From positions 1 to 58,177 of the forward strand of contig CALXQM010000015.1 of NCBI GenBank assembly GCA_944390765.1: DNA of 58,177 bases, given 5' to 3'. Every line of letters begins with the position of its first letter. Within the stretch, counting starts at the first letter, position 1. The notes under the pieces are model-generated. The model was not told where the DNA came from. It saw only the letters and a list, made by a program, of their open reading frames with translations, and made no database searches. This DNA is from an uncultured Alphaproteobacteria bacterium (lineage in GTDB: Bacteria; Pseudomonadota; Alphaproteobacteria; UBA3830). This document shows, in pieces, positions 1 through 7,753 of this stretch. A program made the position numbers and the translations under genes.

Positions 1-1
1 T

Positions 2-178
2 CGTGATGCTCTGCTGAAAGCTGTCCAAAATCTGAAGGAAATTTGGAATTATCTATACTAATCGGAACAACGAAAAATCGTAAAACTGCTTTTAAACTCT
101 GTCATATTTCAAGAAAACAGCATGAAATTGAGCCTCAATCTCGATGGATTAAATCGATTATTAATTGAGCTCGCGTAA
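2..178 (+). pseudogene. C-terminal remnant of a large serine recombinase
   Basis: Reading from base 2, the translation gives RDALLKAV, then IWNYLY, a TAA stop at 59-61, then SEQRKIVKLLLNSV and a last stretch ending LNRLLIELA before TAA at 176-178. This matches what I recall of the C-terminus of large serine recombinases (a W-x-x-LF-x-x-EQ-x-R-IV-x-LL pattern followed by a G-L-x-x-L-x-x-EL end). The stop falls where the family usually has a proline, so the gene is broken within the visible part. The rest lies outside the window. The intact small gene that follows at 191 is of a kind that often sits directly behind such recombinases, which supports the call. Confidence 0.6.
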
Positions 179-190
179 AAGGAACTGACC

Positions 191-613
191 ATGGAACCAC
201 TGCAACAAGAAGTGTTTATACCGATAAAAATTAGCAAACTAAAACCAGGTGGTCGAACATATACAGTACATCCCACAGAGCATTACGTCCTTACCCCTCT
301 CTCGAAGCTACTCGCAAAAGCATACATCATGGACAAACGCCTAAAACAAAATCCCGATCTGACATTCCGCCAATTCTGCAAGCTCAGCAACATTACTCCT
401 AGATATTTGAGCGGTATCTTACAGCTGAACAACCTCTCCCCTAAACTAAAACGCATGATTACGGACGGATACCAGCCAAAAAACCTCTCAATCAAAAATA
501 TCATCGCAGGAAATGTGCCAGTGCTGTGGATGGAACAGGAGGAGTGGTTTAGAAAATTTTACTGCAACATAAATAATCAAGAAAAATGCAATAAAAACAA
601 TAAATTAAAATGA
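191..613 (+). CDS. Recombinase-associated small protein (uncharacterised)
   Basis: A 140-residue protein starting 12 bases after the recombinase remnant. Its plan resembles the small conserved gene found behind large serine recombinases in alphaproteobacterial prophages and islands: an N-terminal strand region with a GGR motif (about residues 20-22), a helix-turn-helix-like middle (FRQFCKLSNITPRYLSGIL, about 60-78), and a tail with LSPKLKRMITDG followed by a W-x-EQEEWF end. The helix-turn-helix suggests DNA binding, perhaps helping or controlling the recombinase, but no function is established. The last 15 residues are rich in N and K and may be read-through beyond the original stop. It is intact although its partner is broken, so it may be recently orphaned. 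Confidence 0.6.
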   Translation: MEPLQQEVFIPIKISKLKPGGRTYTVHPTEHYVLTPLSKLLAKAYIMDKRLKQNPDLTFRQFCKLSNITPRYLSGILQLNNLSPKLKRMITDGYQPKNLSIKNIIAGNVPVLWMEQEEWFRKFYCNINNQEKCNKNNKLK

Positions 614-692
614 ATAAAATTTGCAGAAATGACTTGATAAATCTCATATTAAGCACCATTAATTGTAATGTAAATTCTAAAGGAGCTTAAAC

Positions 693-908
693 ATGTGGAA
701 ATCTGGAATATTAACAATAAATGGCATCAACATCGTGTGGAACGCTAAAGTTTTCGATGAAGGTAGCCGGCATTAAAAACGGACGTAAAGCTAAGCGCCA
801 AAATTGGTAATGAGTGGCTCTTTAATATATGACCGAGGTTGGGATATTAAACCTAAAGGCGAAATCTCCAAAAAAGCCTTTAAAACCCTTATTAAAAAAT
901 ATAACTGA
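693..908 (+). pseudogene. DUF7678-like small gene broken by frameshifts
   Basis: A good ribosome site (AAGGAG at 680-685) precedes ATG 693. The frame gives MWKSGILTINGINIVWNAKV, then FDEGSRH and stops at 774-776. The homologous reading continues in other frames: GIKNGRKAK (from about 768), then AKIGNEWLFN, then YDRGWDIKPKGEISKKAF up to YN and TGA at 906-908. Pieced together, the order (W-x-x-G, a FDEGS box, GI-x-x-GR, YDRGWDI, final KKYN) resembles the small DUF7678 family as I remember it. At least two frameshifts are needed, so the gene is dead. An open frame at 829-1026 over this stretch is only a shifted reading of the same remnant. Family assignment is from memory and moderate. Confidence 0.45.
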
Positions 909-1142
909 ATTAATGTTAGCAAACATTAAGACGCAACTCAGAAAAACTTCATATGATAATTCTTTGTATTTTCAATTTTCATATAATTATAACAAAAGCT
1001 TCGATTGCTGGATTACTGAAAAATGAAAAGTTAGATTATAAGAATTTAACACTCAGTGAATTTTAATGTTTCAAAATCAATTGTATAATGTTTACAATTT
1101 GTGTTACTGTGATTTTGGTTATATTAAAGGTTGAAGGTGTAT

Positions 1143-2618
1143 ATGAAATTTATATCCATTGTTTTTATCTTAATAATACATATGACAAGTGTGGCAATGC
1201 CGTTACTTGGCAACCATGGACAAATTTGCGTTAAATCTATAGATAAGTTATCTTGCTATTACAGAGACGAAGGAACAACAGGAAAAGAAGTTGGTGCTCC
1301 ACTAGAGTGCTCATTAGACAAAGAGATATATTACAAGATGGCCTATATGTGTACGGCTGTAAAGATTTTAAATGGATATCTTCTTGGAAAAGGAAATATA
1401 GAGGATAATATTGCCGAAATCAGTTATACTCCTTACTCTACTAATGTACTGGTTCCTTATTTTAGATTCATCAAAAAAGAAGAAAATGATTTCAAATGCG
1501 TTACTAAGCCATGGCTTATTAAGCAAAAAGGTAAAGAAAAGTGTTTGGTATTTGTAAGTGGCAATATTGGAACTATGTCACAGTACTTAAGTGAAGCATA
1601 CAATTACTTTTTTAATGGTTCAATGTCATTTGGAGAGATAAAGGTCATCAATAATCCAAAGGGGCAGTCTAAACATGGAAGTCAAGGGCATACGGAAGAA
1701 GCTTTATTAGATCGTTTGGCTTGTGAAAAATTCACAACATCATGCGCTGTTATCGTTGATATGTTTTCCTGGTTAGATCCGTGTTCTGGCTGTATGAAGC
1801 AGATGAGACTTTTTAAAGAGAATAAAGAGCAAAAACTGCCTATCGTATTCAGAGTAGTTTCCCAGAGAAGATATAAAAATGTTTTGCCGGTAGATTTAAG
1901 TGGTGAATATGATGGTGATCCACTGTTTTTTCAGGATTTATATAAAAAAAATGCAATTTTGGTAACGAGAATTGATCCGAATATAGATAGAATACGCGAT
2001 AGCGTTATTGAGAAATTACATACGGGAATTATTGCTTTTGCCCTGCAGAAAGACATTAACTTTTGGGTAAATGTTCAGCCATTTATAATTAGGCTAGCAT
2101 TAGATGGAACTTCACAGGCAAATAATGTTCAGATGATATTTAAACTTAGATTTCCTATAGATTGCTTATTAATACAAGCAAATAACATTTTAAGAAGTGA
2201 AAAAAATGGAATTTGTTATCAAGGTATTAAGGTTGCAGAATCTCAACTGTTAGATCTATTTAATAATCTAAAATCTATTTCTGTTTCCGACGATACTCTT
2301 TGTCCATTATTTTTGAAATACTTTGGATATCAAACGAATTATTCCAAATCAGGAACCGCACTACAATGGAAAAAAGTTTTACAAGGTAATATTGCTTTAA
2401 GATTAGCTGAACGAAAATTAGACCCTTCATCTAAAAATGATTATATTAATTTTTATATAGCGAACTGCCTGCTGTATCAAGTAAAGAATGTTTGGCCTCT
2501 ACGTAAAGAGAGTATTAGTTCATATAAAAAAGATAGAGGCATAGTTTACAATGATTTCAATAAACCAGATAATGTTGAAAATTATAATTTAGAAATTCTT
2601 GAGAAATTAATAACATAA
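1143..2618 (+). CDS. Exported protein with a deaminase-type zinc motif (candidate effector)
   Basis: A 491-residue protein. I start it at ATG 1143, five bases after a GAAGG site, rather than at TTG 1131. Residues 1-19 form a signal peptide (MKFISIVFILIIHMTSVAMP). The notable segment is G-H183-T-E185-E followed 28 residues later by D-P213-C214-S-G-C217. H-x-E plus PCxxC is the zinc and proton-shuttle signature of the cytidine deaminase-like superfamily, which includes many bacterial toxins. An aromatic/acidic strand (VIVDMFSWLD) before PC fits the fold. The parts before and after (about 1-170 and 240-491) are not recognised and carry scattered cysteines, as expected of an exported protein. Neighbours are mobile-element debris, not a pathway. 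The substrate (free base, nucleic acid or protein) cannot be told. An OTT_1508-like deaminase, known from Orientia, is one possibility. Confidence 0.6.
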   Translation: MKFISIVFILIIHMTSVAMPLLGNHGQICVKSIDKLSCYYRDEGTTGKEVGAPLECSLDKEIYYKMAYMCTAVKILNGYLLGKGNIEDNIAEISYTPYSTNVLVPYFRFIKKEENDFKCVTKPWLIKQKGKEKCLVFVSGNIGTMSQYLSEAYNYFFNGSMSFGEIKVINNPKGQSKHGSQGHTEEALLDRLACEKFTTSCAVIVDMFSWLDPCSGCMKQMRLFKENKEQKLPIVFRVVSQRRYKNVLPVDLSGEYDGDPLFFQDLYKKNAILVTRIDPNIDRIRDSVIEKLHTGIIAFALQKDINFWVNVQPFIIRLALDGTSQANNVQMIFKLRFPIDCLLIQANNILRSEKNGICYQGIKVAESQLLDLFNNLKSISVSDDTLCPLFLKYFGYQTNYSKSGTALQWKKVLQGNIALRLAERKLDPSSKNDYINFYIANCLLYQVKNVWPLRKESISSYKKDRGIVYNDFNKPDNVENYNLEILEKLIT

Positions 2619-2961
2619 AAGATGTTGAAAGTGTTGGTTCTGGTAATAAAGAATAGTGATGTAATTTTTATTTTATAGCATTCTTTGAAAGATATAGTTT
2701 TACAGATGATATAGTCGCCTACAAATTTTATAAAATATACCTTTTATATGAATAGATCAGAGAAATTAGTAGATTAAGTAAACCGTTTCAGAATATTTAA
2801 CGTTTTAAGCGATTTCTGGTATTCTGAAGGTATTAGTTAGATAACTATTTGCACTTGGAAGGTGTACGATAATGAAAAAGTTAGTTTTTTAATAGTTTAT
2901 TACACTAGTATAGATGTGTAAGAGTAATGAAAATCTCCATTCTGTACCTAATTATTTGCTG
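2619..2961. other. Gene-poor stretch with a decayed exported-protein start
   Basis: No intact gene seen. At 2872 an ATG behind a GGAAGGTG-like site opens MKKLVF and stops at once. Adding one T to the T-run at 2885-2890 restores a leader-like reading (MKKLV, then FLIVYYTSIDV) that resembles the signal peptides of the genes at 1143 and 4101. This looks like the 5' stub of a lost exported protein. The rest is AT-rich and shows nothing I can name. Confidence 0.3.
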
Positions 2962-3207
2962 TTAGTGTATATCATACTGGAAATGGCTTGTTTTATACCA
3001 ACATTCTTTAGCTTTTACTGTTGTTTTTTCTGTCTCCTGATGCTCTGTATCTTCCTCATCTCCTGGTATCTTAGCAACCTCCATCAGATAAGGCAAAGTA
3101 GCCTCAGCGACCTCTCTTGTTACACGAGCATTCGCATTGAAATTTATATTAATCCCCATAAATACCACAATTGCAGAAAAAAGTAATTTTTTAATACACT
3201 TTTTCAT
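2962..3207 (-). CDS. Small exported hypothetical protein
   Basis: An 81-residue protein. A TTG twelve bases upstream would lengthen it, but ATG 3207 gives a proper leader: MKKCIKKLLFSAIVVFMGI, then NFNANA before a likely cleavage. The mature part of about 55 residues is hydrophilic and acidic (DEEDTEHQETEK) and has no domain that I recognise. It stands alone, with no clear ribosome site and decayed DNA on both sides. The signal-peptide pattern is the main reason to believe it is real. A reading in the opposite strand over the same bases looks like a shadow. Confidence 0.45.
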   Translation of the reverse strand: MKKCIKKLLFSAIVVFMGININFNANARVTREVAEATLPYLMEVAKIPGDEEDTEHQETEKTTVKAKECWYKTSHFQYDIH

Positions 3208-3733
3208 CTCATATCTCAATTTAATATATTTGCTTTATATATTACAAACTAATTATTAATTTTAAGTTAATTTTCTAAAAATATAATTTAAATATAATAT
3301 TTAAATTTCTATATCATTTAAAAATGCCTGTAATTTGAGTCCTTTTATGATTTCACAATTCTCTTGCATCCTTCATTAAATTTTCCTGAATAAAATTATC
3401 TCAAATGCCTCAAATTGCAGAGTAAATTACAATTCCTGTTTTAACTACAACCCGCTACTCCGGTTAAAAATCGCGGAAAATTTTAGCAGTATTTTATCAA
3501 AAGTCGATTCAGGCCTCATCTATGAGGTAAACTAGCGATTTTCTCCAGTATACATGATTTGGAGAATTCGAGAGCATTTGGAGAGAGATTTTGCAATTTG
3601 GAGAATATCTAAGTCTAGATAAATTTATCTATAATGCAACATGAAAGCCCCACAGAGCCTCTGTTACAGCGGACTCCAAAATCAATGTGACAAGCATTCA
3701 AATATGTAGAAAAACTGTTTTTGACTCTCAAAA
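3208..3733. other. Intergenic stretch without a recognisable gene
   Basis: Very AT-rich to about 3320, then more mixed. Contains a perfect short hairpin (CCTCAT ct ATGAGG near 3516-3529) and three loose copies of TTTGGAGA between about 3550 and 3605. No open frame resembling a gene and no clear promoter were seen. It may be remains of a mobile element. Confidence 0.3.
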
Positions 3734-3819
3734 TGGTGGAGGGGGAAAGATTCGAACTTTCGTAGACTTCCGTCGGCAGATTTACAGTCTGCTGCCATTG
3801 ACCGCTCGGCCACCCCTCC
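3734..3819 (-). tRNA. tRNA-Tyr (GTA)
   Basis: On the minus strand the sequence begins GGAGGGGTGGCCGAGCGG, has an anticodon loop reading ACTGTAAAT (anticodon GTA), a long variable arm of the class II type, a TTCGAAT T-loop and an encoded CCA end (3734-3736). The acceptor arms GGAGGGG and CCCCTCC pair fully. Length is 86 nt, normal for tRNA-Tyr. Frames across it on both strands are shadows. Confidence 0.95.
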
Positions 3820-4100
3820 AGCAGATTAAAAACATAATAAATATGAATCAATGGCTTTGTCAATCCTTAACTTAAGAAATTGTATGAATTCGAGAAAATA
3901 AATTTTATTGTTAATAATATCGTTTGGATTAATATACTATTAAATATTATAATAATTCTTTTATTTCCATAATTTAATAACAAGATTGCACTTTATATAA
4001 CACTATTTTAATGAAATTTTATTGTTTTTTTTAAGTAATTCTTAACATTTATCCAATAATTATATATAATTCATGATAAATTTAATTAAAATTATGAAAT

Positions 4101-5252
4101 ATGAAAAAATTAATTGGTATTGTTTTTGTTGGATTTTATTATATAACTTCCGTAGGAATGATTCCTGTAAATGTTAGTTCAACCCCGGAATCTCAACATG
4201 CAACTAAAATAGATGTTAAATTCGAAGATGATGCGATTAATGTTAGAAATAATATAGTTGAGTTATTAAAACTCGGACAAACAGTAAATGAAGAGACGTT
4301 TGAAAATTTTAATAAGGTTGCTAAATATGTAATGGATCTTTGTCCAGATGAAATAAAAGAAGATTTTTTAATTTCAATAACAAATCACTGGATACAGTCC
4401 CAAACTTTATTATATAAGAAGCCGAAAATATTATTGAAAAATAACAAGTTCAAAATGTTTAGAATGTTATTTCAAAACTTACATACATATTATTCAAATA
4501 TGACTGATAAGTTCTATAAAAAACTAGATTATAAATTAAAGAAATATTCATATGTTTCAGTTTCATCAGTAGATTCTTTAAATTATATATTAATGGAAGA
4601 TAATATAGAAGATTTTCAAGAATATATAATACAACATCCATCATTTAATTTTGAAGGAACTTCAGGAGAAATGATTTGTGCAATTACCATGGGGTATGGT
4701 TCTATAAAGATATTTAAATACTTATTATTAAATGATATAGATCCTTCTAGTTATAGTAACTATGCGATAACAGGAGGTAATAAAGAAATAATGCATATAT
4801 TAGAGCAAAAGGATTGTATATTTAATCAAGATTCATTGCTACAAGCCATTGATAATCTTTTTCTGATAACGAAAAATCCTATTCTTAATTGGTTATTATT
4901 GCATATGGATTCAGAATCTAAAAAAATTGATGATGAGGCTATAGATGATTATTTTCCACAAATTAATTTAATCCCTTTGCAGTATGCTGATAATAATGCA
5001 CAATACTCAGATAATAGTGATGATAATGAATACAATGAATTTGCTAAATACCTAAAAGATAACATTACTATTGATGCTCCAGATAGTGTATATATGGATA
5101 CAGGAGAATTTTTCTGGGATTTAACTTTTAATGAACCCTTTATTTCTAAAAATAAAACAATTGGAAATCAAGAGCAAAATTATATTGATAAAAATGCTTT
5201 TTTTTGTATATTTATTAGCAAAAGTAATCAAGCAGACGCAATTCATGAATAA
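4101..5252 (+). CDS. Exported ankyrin-like protein (candidate effector)
   Basis: A 383-residue protein with a signal peptide (MKKLIGIVFVGFYYITSVGM, then a polar mature part). Around residues 155-255 it shows helix pairs of the degenerate ankyrin type known from protist proteins (DUF3447-like): GEMICAITMGYGSIKIFKYL, then SNYAITGGNKEIMHILEQ, then SLLQAIDNLF. The phrase pattern 'GSI-x-IF-KYL-LLN' and 'YAI-x-GGN-x-EI-x-HI-x-E' is what I recall from Trichomonas and Entamoeba ankyrin proteins. The C-terminal third is acidic (DNSDDNEYNEF) and unrecognised. Export plus a eukaryote-type repeat suggests a host-directed protein. It stands alone between tRNA-Tyr and decayed DNA, with no operon partner. 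Confidence 0.55.
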   Translation: MKKLIGIVFVGFYYITSVGMIPVNVSSTPESQHATKIDVKFEDDAINVRNNIVELLKLGQTVNEETFENFNKVAKYVMDLCPDEIKEDFLISITNHWIQSQTLLYKKPKILLKNNKFKMFRMLFQNLHTYYSNMTDKFYKKLDYKLKKYSYVSVSSVDSLNYILMEDNIEDFQEYIIQHPSFNFEGTSGEMICAITMGYGSIKIFKYLLLNDIDPSSYSNYAITGGNKEIMHILEQKDCIFNQDSLLQAIDNLFLITKNPILNWLLLHMDSESKKIDDEAIDDYFPQINLIPLQYADNNAQYSDNSDDNEYNEFAKYLKDNITIDAPDSVYMDTGEFFWDLTFNEPFISKNKTIGNQEQNYIDKNAFFCIFISKSNQADAIHE

Positions 5253-5381
5253 GTTTTTATTTTATGCAAAGAATAATAGAATACTATAATGCATGATATA
5301 AAAATATATTAAATAACATTACGGCTGTAATTAAAAGGTAGATTTGATAAGATATGCCATAGATAGGCAATAAGAAAAGAT

Positions 5382-5528
5382 ATGAGTGAGAATTATATGG
5401 ATGCTCCTCGTATGCTTATGGGTGCAATAATAGATTATCCGTTAGAAGATTAGATAGATGGACGTAGAAAGTTTTTAGATGAACATCATGTTTTGTTCTT
5501 TAAAAGATATTTAGGAGATAAAAATTGA
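5382..5528 (+). pseudogene. Short coding remnant with an in-frame stop
   Basis: From ATG 5382 the frame reads MSENYMDAPRMLMGAIIDYP, then LED, a TAG at 5451-5453, then IDGRRKFLDEHHVLFFKRYL and GDKN before TGA at 5526-5528. The even, protein-like composition on both sides of a single stop marks a decayed gene end. The family is not recognised. Confidence 0.4.
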
Positions 5529-5680
5529 TTTTAATTTCAATACTCTTCTTTTTATGCAAACTACCGTTTCATATATTGAGATGGTAACACTGTTGACACC
5601 ATTGGTATAAGTTCTGAGTTATCTAAACAAATAGAATTATACATACGGAATTTTTATTTGATATAATCTATTAAAAGGTA

Positions 5681-6051
5681 ATGTTCAGAAAAATTTATGT
5701 TATCTATGTAATAGTTGGATATTCGTTATGTGGAGCTATGCTTATACAAAGCAATGTACCATTAATTTAGTAAAATGTGTTCCTGTTACCATAATTATAG
5801 AAATAGCGATAGTTTGATTTTAAGAAGATACAAAAGATAAATACAACTATACAAAAAAAATATATAGAAAAATTAAAATCGTTAGGAAAAGACACAAAAG
5901 TTTATGAAATATTATTAGAAGAATCAAAAAATCAATGCTTTCTAAAAAATTAAAAGGATTTCCACTTTTTTCTTTATTACAAAAAGAAAAAGACATTAGA
6001 CACATAAATGATATTGTTTATGACGAAATAAATACGATATTGGTAGAATAA
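5681..6051 (+). pseudogene. Decayed exported protein with leader and frameshifts
   Basis: ATG 5681 opens a leader-like stretch (MFRKIYVIYVIVGYSLCGAM, then LIQSNVPLI) that ends at TAG TAA. Coding-like sequence resumes at about 5822 (KIQKINTTIQKKYIEKLKSL, then KVYEILLEESKNQ), stops, and continues in another frame as MLSKKLKGFPLFSLLQKEKD, then IRHINDIVYDEINTILVE, ending at 6049-6051. The pieces look like one lost exported protein of roughly 110-120 residues, of the same leader type as its neighbours. The family is not recognised. Confidence 0.4.
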
Positions 6052-6074
6052 AATTTTCTTATTTTTTTTAATAC

Positions 6075-6105
6075 AAAAAGACCTCTTAATAAAAGAGGTC
6101 TTTTT
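6075..6105. terminator. Bidirectional intrinsic terminator
   Basis: A perfect 13-bp inverted repeat, AAAAAGACCTCTT (6075-6087) and AAGAGGTCTTTTT (6093-6105), with a 5-base loop. T-runs are present in both reading directions. It lies 25 bases beyond the stop of the minus-strand tlc gene and would also stop any plus-strand reading from the decayed genes. Confidence 0.85.
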
Positions 6106-6129
6106 ATAAATAATAGAGATATTATTTAG

Positions 6130-7587
6130 CTATTTCTTTTCTGAAGTAATTTTTAAGAATTCAAAGTTAAGTCCGCGTACAGCATAGAACCATATCAACA
6201 TAATGACTACGAATATAGTTGCAACGACAGGAGCAATATCAGCTAATTTTGAACCTATAAATATCACATTCAAAAGTAAGAAATTAATTGCTGCTCCTCC
6301 AGATTTACCAGCTCTTCCACCAATAACATCAACAGCAGCTTTACCTTTTGATTTCAGTTCATCATCCAAAGGAATATAACTCATCTCTTTTGTAGAATCA
6401 AAAAGTGAATATTTAACGCCTTTTGCTAAAACATTCTGTGCCAATCCTATATAAGCAATAACTTCTAATACACTTAGAGAACAGCAAGCGCTTATCATCG
6501 GACTCATCAAATCCTTGAATATGATACATCCAAAGAATATCAAACCTGTAATAAATACCATTAATGGAGTCATCATTGCAGCGGTAAACCAAGAACAGCG
6601 TCTTAATATATTAGCTCCCACTAACATAAAGAATATTGTTGCAGCTCCGGTCCAAATCTGTAATCCCCCCATGAATCCACTAAATTGTGCCGGCGTTGGA
6701 CAAAGAATTTTGACCTGATCCTTCCACATAACCTCAACTAAGTTAATACTAATTCCGTAACATACAACTAAAAGAACTATATATCCTAAATATTTAGATG
6801 ACATAATATATTTTAAACTTTCCCCTAAGCTTAATTTAACTTTTTTCTTAGGCTTTTTAATTTCATCAGGATTAAAATATTTTGGATCGGTTAAAACGTA
6901 ATTATTCAACCAGTAATAAATTCCAATAATAACTATACAAATTGCAACAGCAATGCCACTAACTAAGCTAACATTTTTTACTGTTTTTAACACTCCTCCG
7001 GAGACAATTAATGCGCCATTAGCAACAAAACCAAACATAGCATAAAATCTTTTGGACTGTTTTAGTGAAGTTACATCATTAGCAAATCTCCAAAACATCA
7101 AGCTTATCATAGCACTGCCCCAAAGCTCTGCCATTACATAAAATGAAGAAAAAACCCATCCTTGAATAGGAACTAATAAACTTTTAAGAAACTCGTTATT
7201 AACATTACCAGTTAGATCGGGAGTTAAAGAATCAAAACAAGGATATAATATTAAGGCAAATAGAGTAAAATATGCCAAAAAAAATGACACAACTATATAA
7301 AACACTCCATTTTTAGAAAAAATATTAGAAAGTTTTGAATATATAATCATAAACAAAACAGCTGCCGGTAAAACAAACCATAATTTAAGAGTAGGAATTG
7401 CTTCTGCACCCATATTTGTGACTACTAATGAATCTTTCGTACCTCTTAATACACTATAATTAAATAATATGCCCATCATCATTAATGCCATAGGAAGGAA
7501 TTTTTTAAGTTCTGATGAGTGGATAGGCCAAAATATCGCCCTCCATCCTGTAAATTCCTGTGGTTCAGTTTTTTTACCATCAGCCAT
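6130..7587 (-). CDS. tlc: ATP/ADP translocase (nucleotide transport protein)
   Basis: A 485-residue inner-membrane antiporter that brings host ATP in and sends ADP out, the hallmark of energy parasitism in Rickettsiales, Chlamydiae and relatives. About 12 hydrophobic segments are spread over the whole length. Family-type stretches include FNYSVLRGTKDSLVVTNMGA near the N-terminus, ELWGSAMISLMFWRFAND near the middle, and SLFDSTKEMSYIPLDDELK with GKAAVDVIGGRAGKSGGA near the C-terminus. Length fits the family (about 480-520). I prefer ATG 7587 (MADGKKTEPQ) because GGAG stands six bases before it. ATG 7599 has no ribosome site. It is monocistronic and followed by a strong terminator. Related NTT proteins may carry other nucleotides, so the substrate is inferred. 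Confidence 0.92.
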   Translation of the reverse strand: MADGKKTEPQEFTGWRAIFWPIHSSELKKFLPMALMMMGILFNYSVLRGTKDSLVVTNMGAEAIPTLKLWFVLPAAVLFMIIYSKLSNIFSKNGVFYIVVSFFLAYFTLFALILYPCFDSLTPDLTGNVNNEFLKSLLVPIQGWVFSSFYVMAELWGSAMISLMFWRFANDVTSLKQSKRFYAMFGFVANGALIVSGGVLKTVKNVSLVSGIAVAICIVIIGIYYWLNNYVLTDPKYFNPDEIKKPKKKVKLSLGESLKYIMSSKYLGYIVLLVVCYGISINLVEVMWKDQVKILCPTPAQFSGFMGGLQIWTGAATIFFMLVGANILRRCSWFTAAMMTPLMVFITGLIFFGCIIFKDLMSPMISACCSLSVLEVIAYIGLAQNVLAKGVKYSLFDSTKEMSYIPLDDELKSKGKAAVDVIGGRAGKSGGAAINFLLLNVIFIGSKLADIAPVVATIFVVIMLIWFYAVRGLNFEFLKITSEKK

Positions 7588-7753
7588 TATTTTCTCCATT
7601 AATTTACAAACGGAAAATATTATATATATTTTTTTATTAATTTCAATTGTAATTATTATGAATTACCTACTTTAATTATACTTTTTGATAAATTATTGAT
7701 GTATAATAACAAAAAATGTATATAATTTAACTAGTTATGAATTAATATAAGAT

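Noticed and set aside
829-1026. Open frame of 65 codons
   Set aside because: It is a shifted reading over the YDRGWDI...KKYN part of the broken DUF7678-like gene and has no ribosome site or domain.
1081-1092. Possible promoter (TATAAT at 1084-1089) before the deaminase-like gene
   Set aside because: A good -10 but no convincing -35 at the right distance in very AT-rich DNA, where such boxes arise by chance.
2914-3186. Plus-strand open frame of 90 codons
   Set aside because: Lies opposite the minus-strand exported protein at 2962-3207; its start lacks a ribosome site and its sequence mirrors the leader of that gene.
3615-3863. Minus-strand open frame of 82 codons
   Set aside because: Runs straight through the tRNA-Tyr gene; the VNLPTEVYESSNLSPST part is tRNA sequence in translation.
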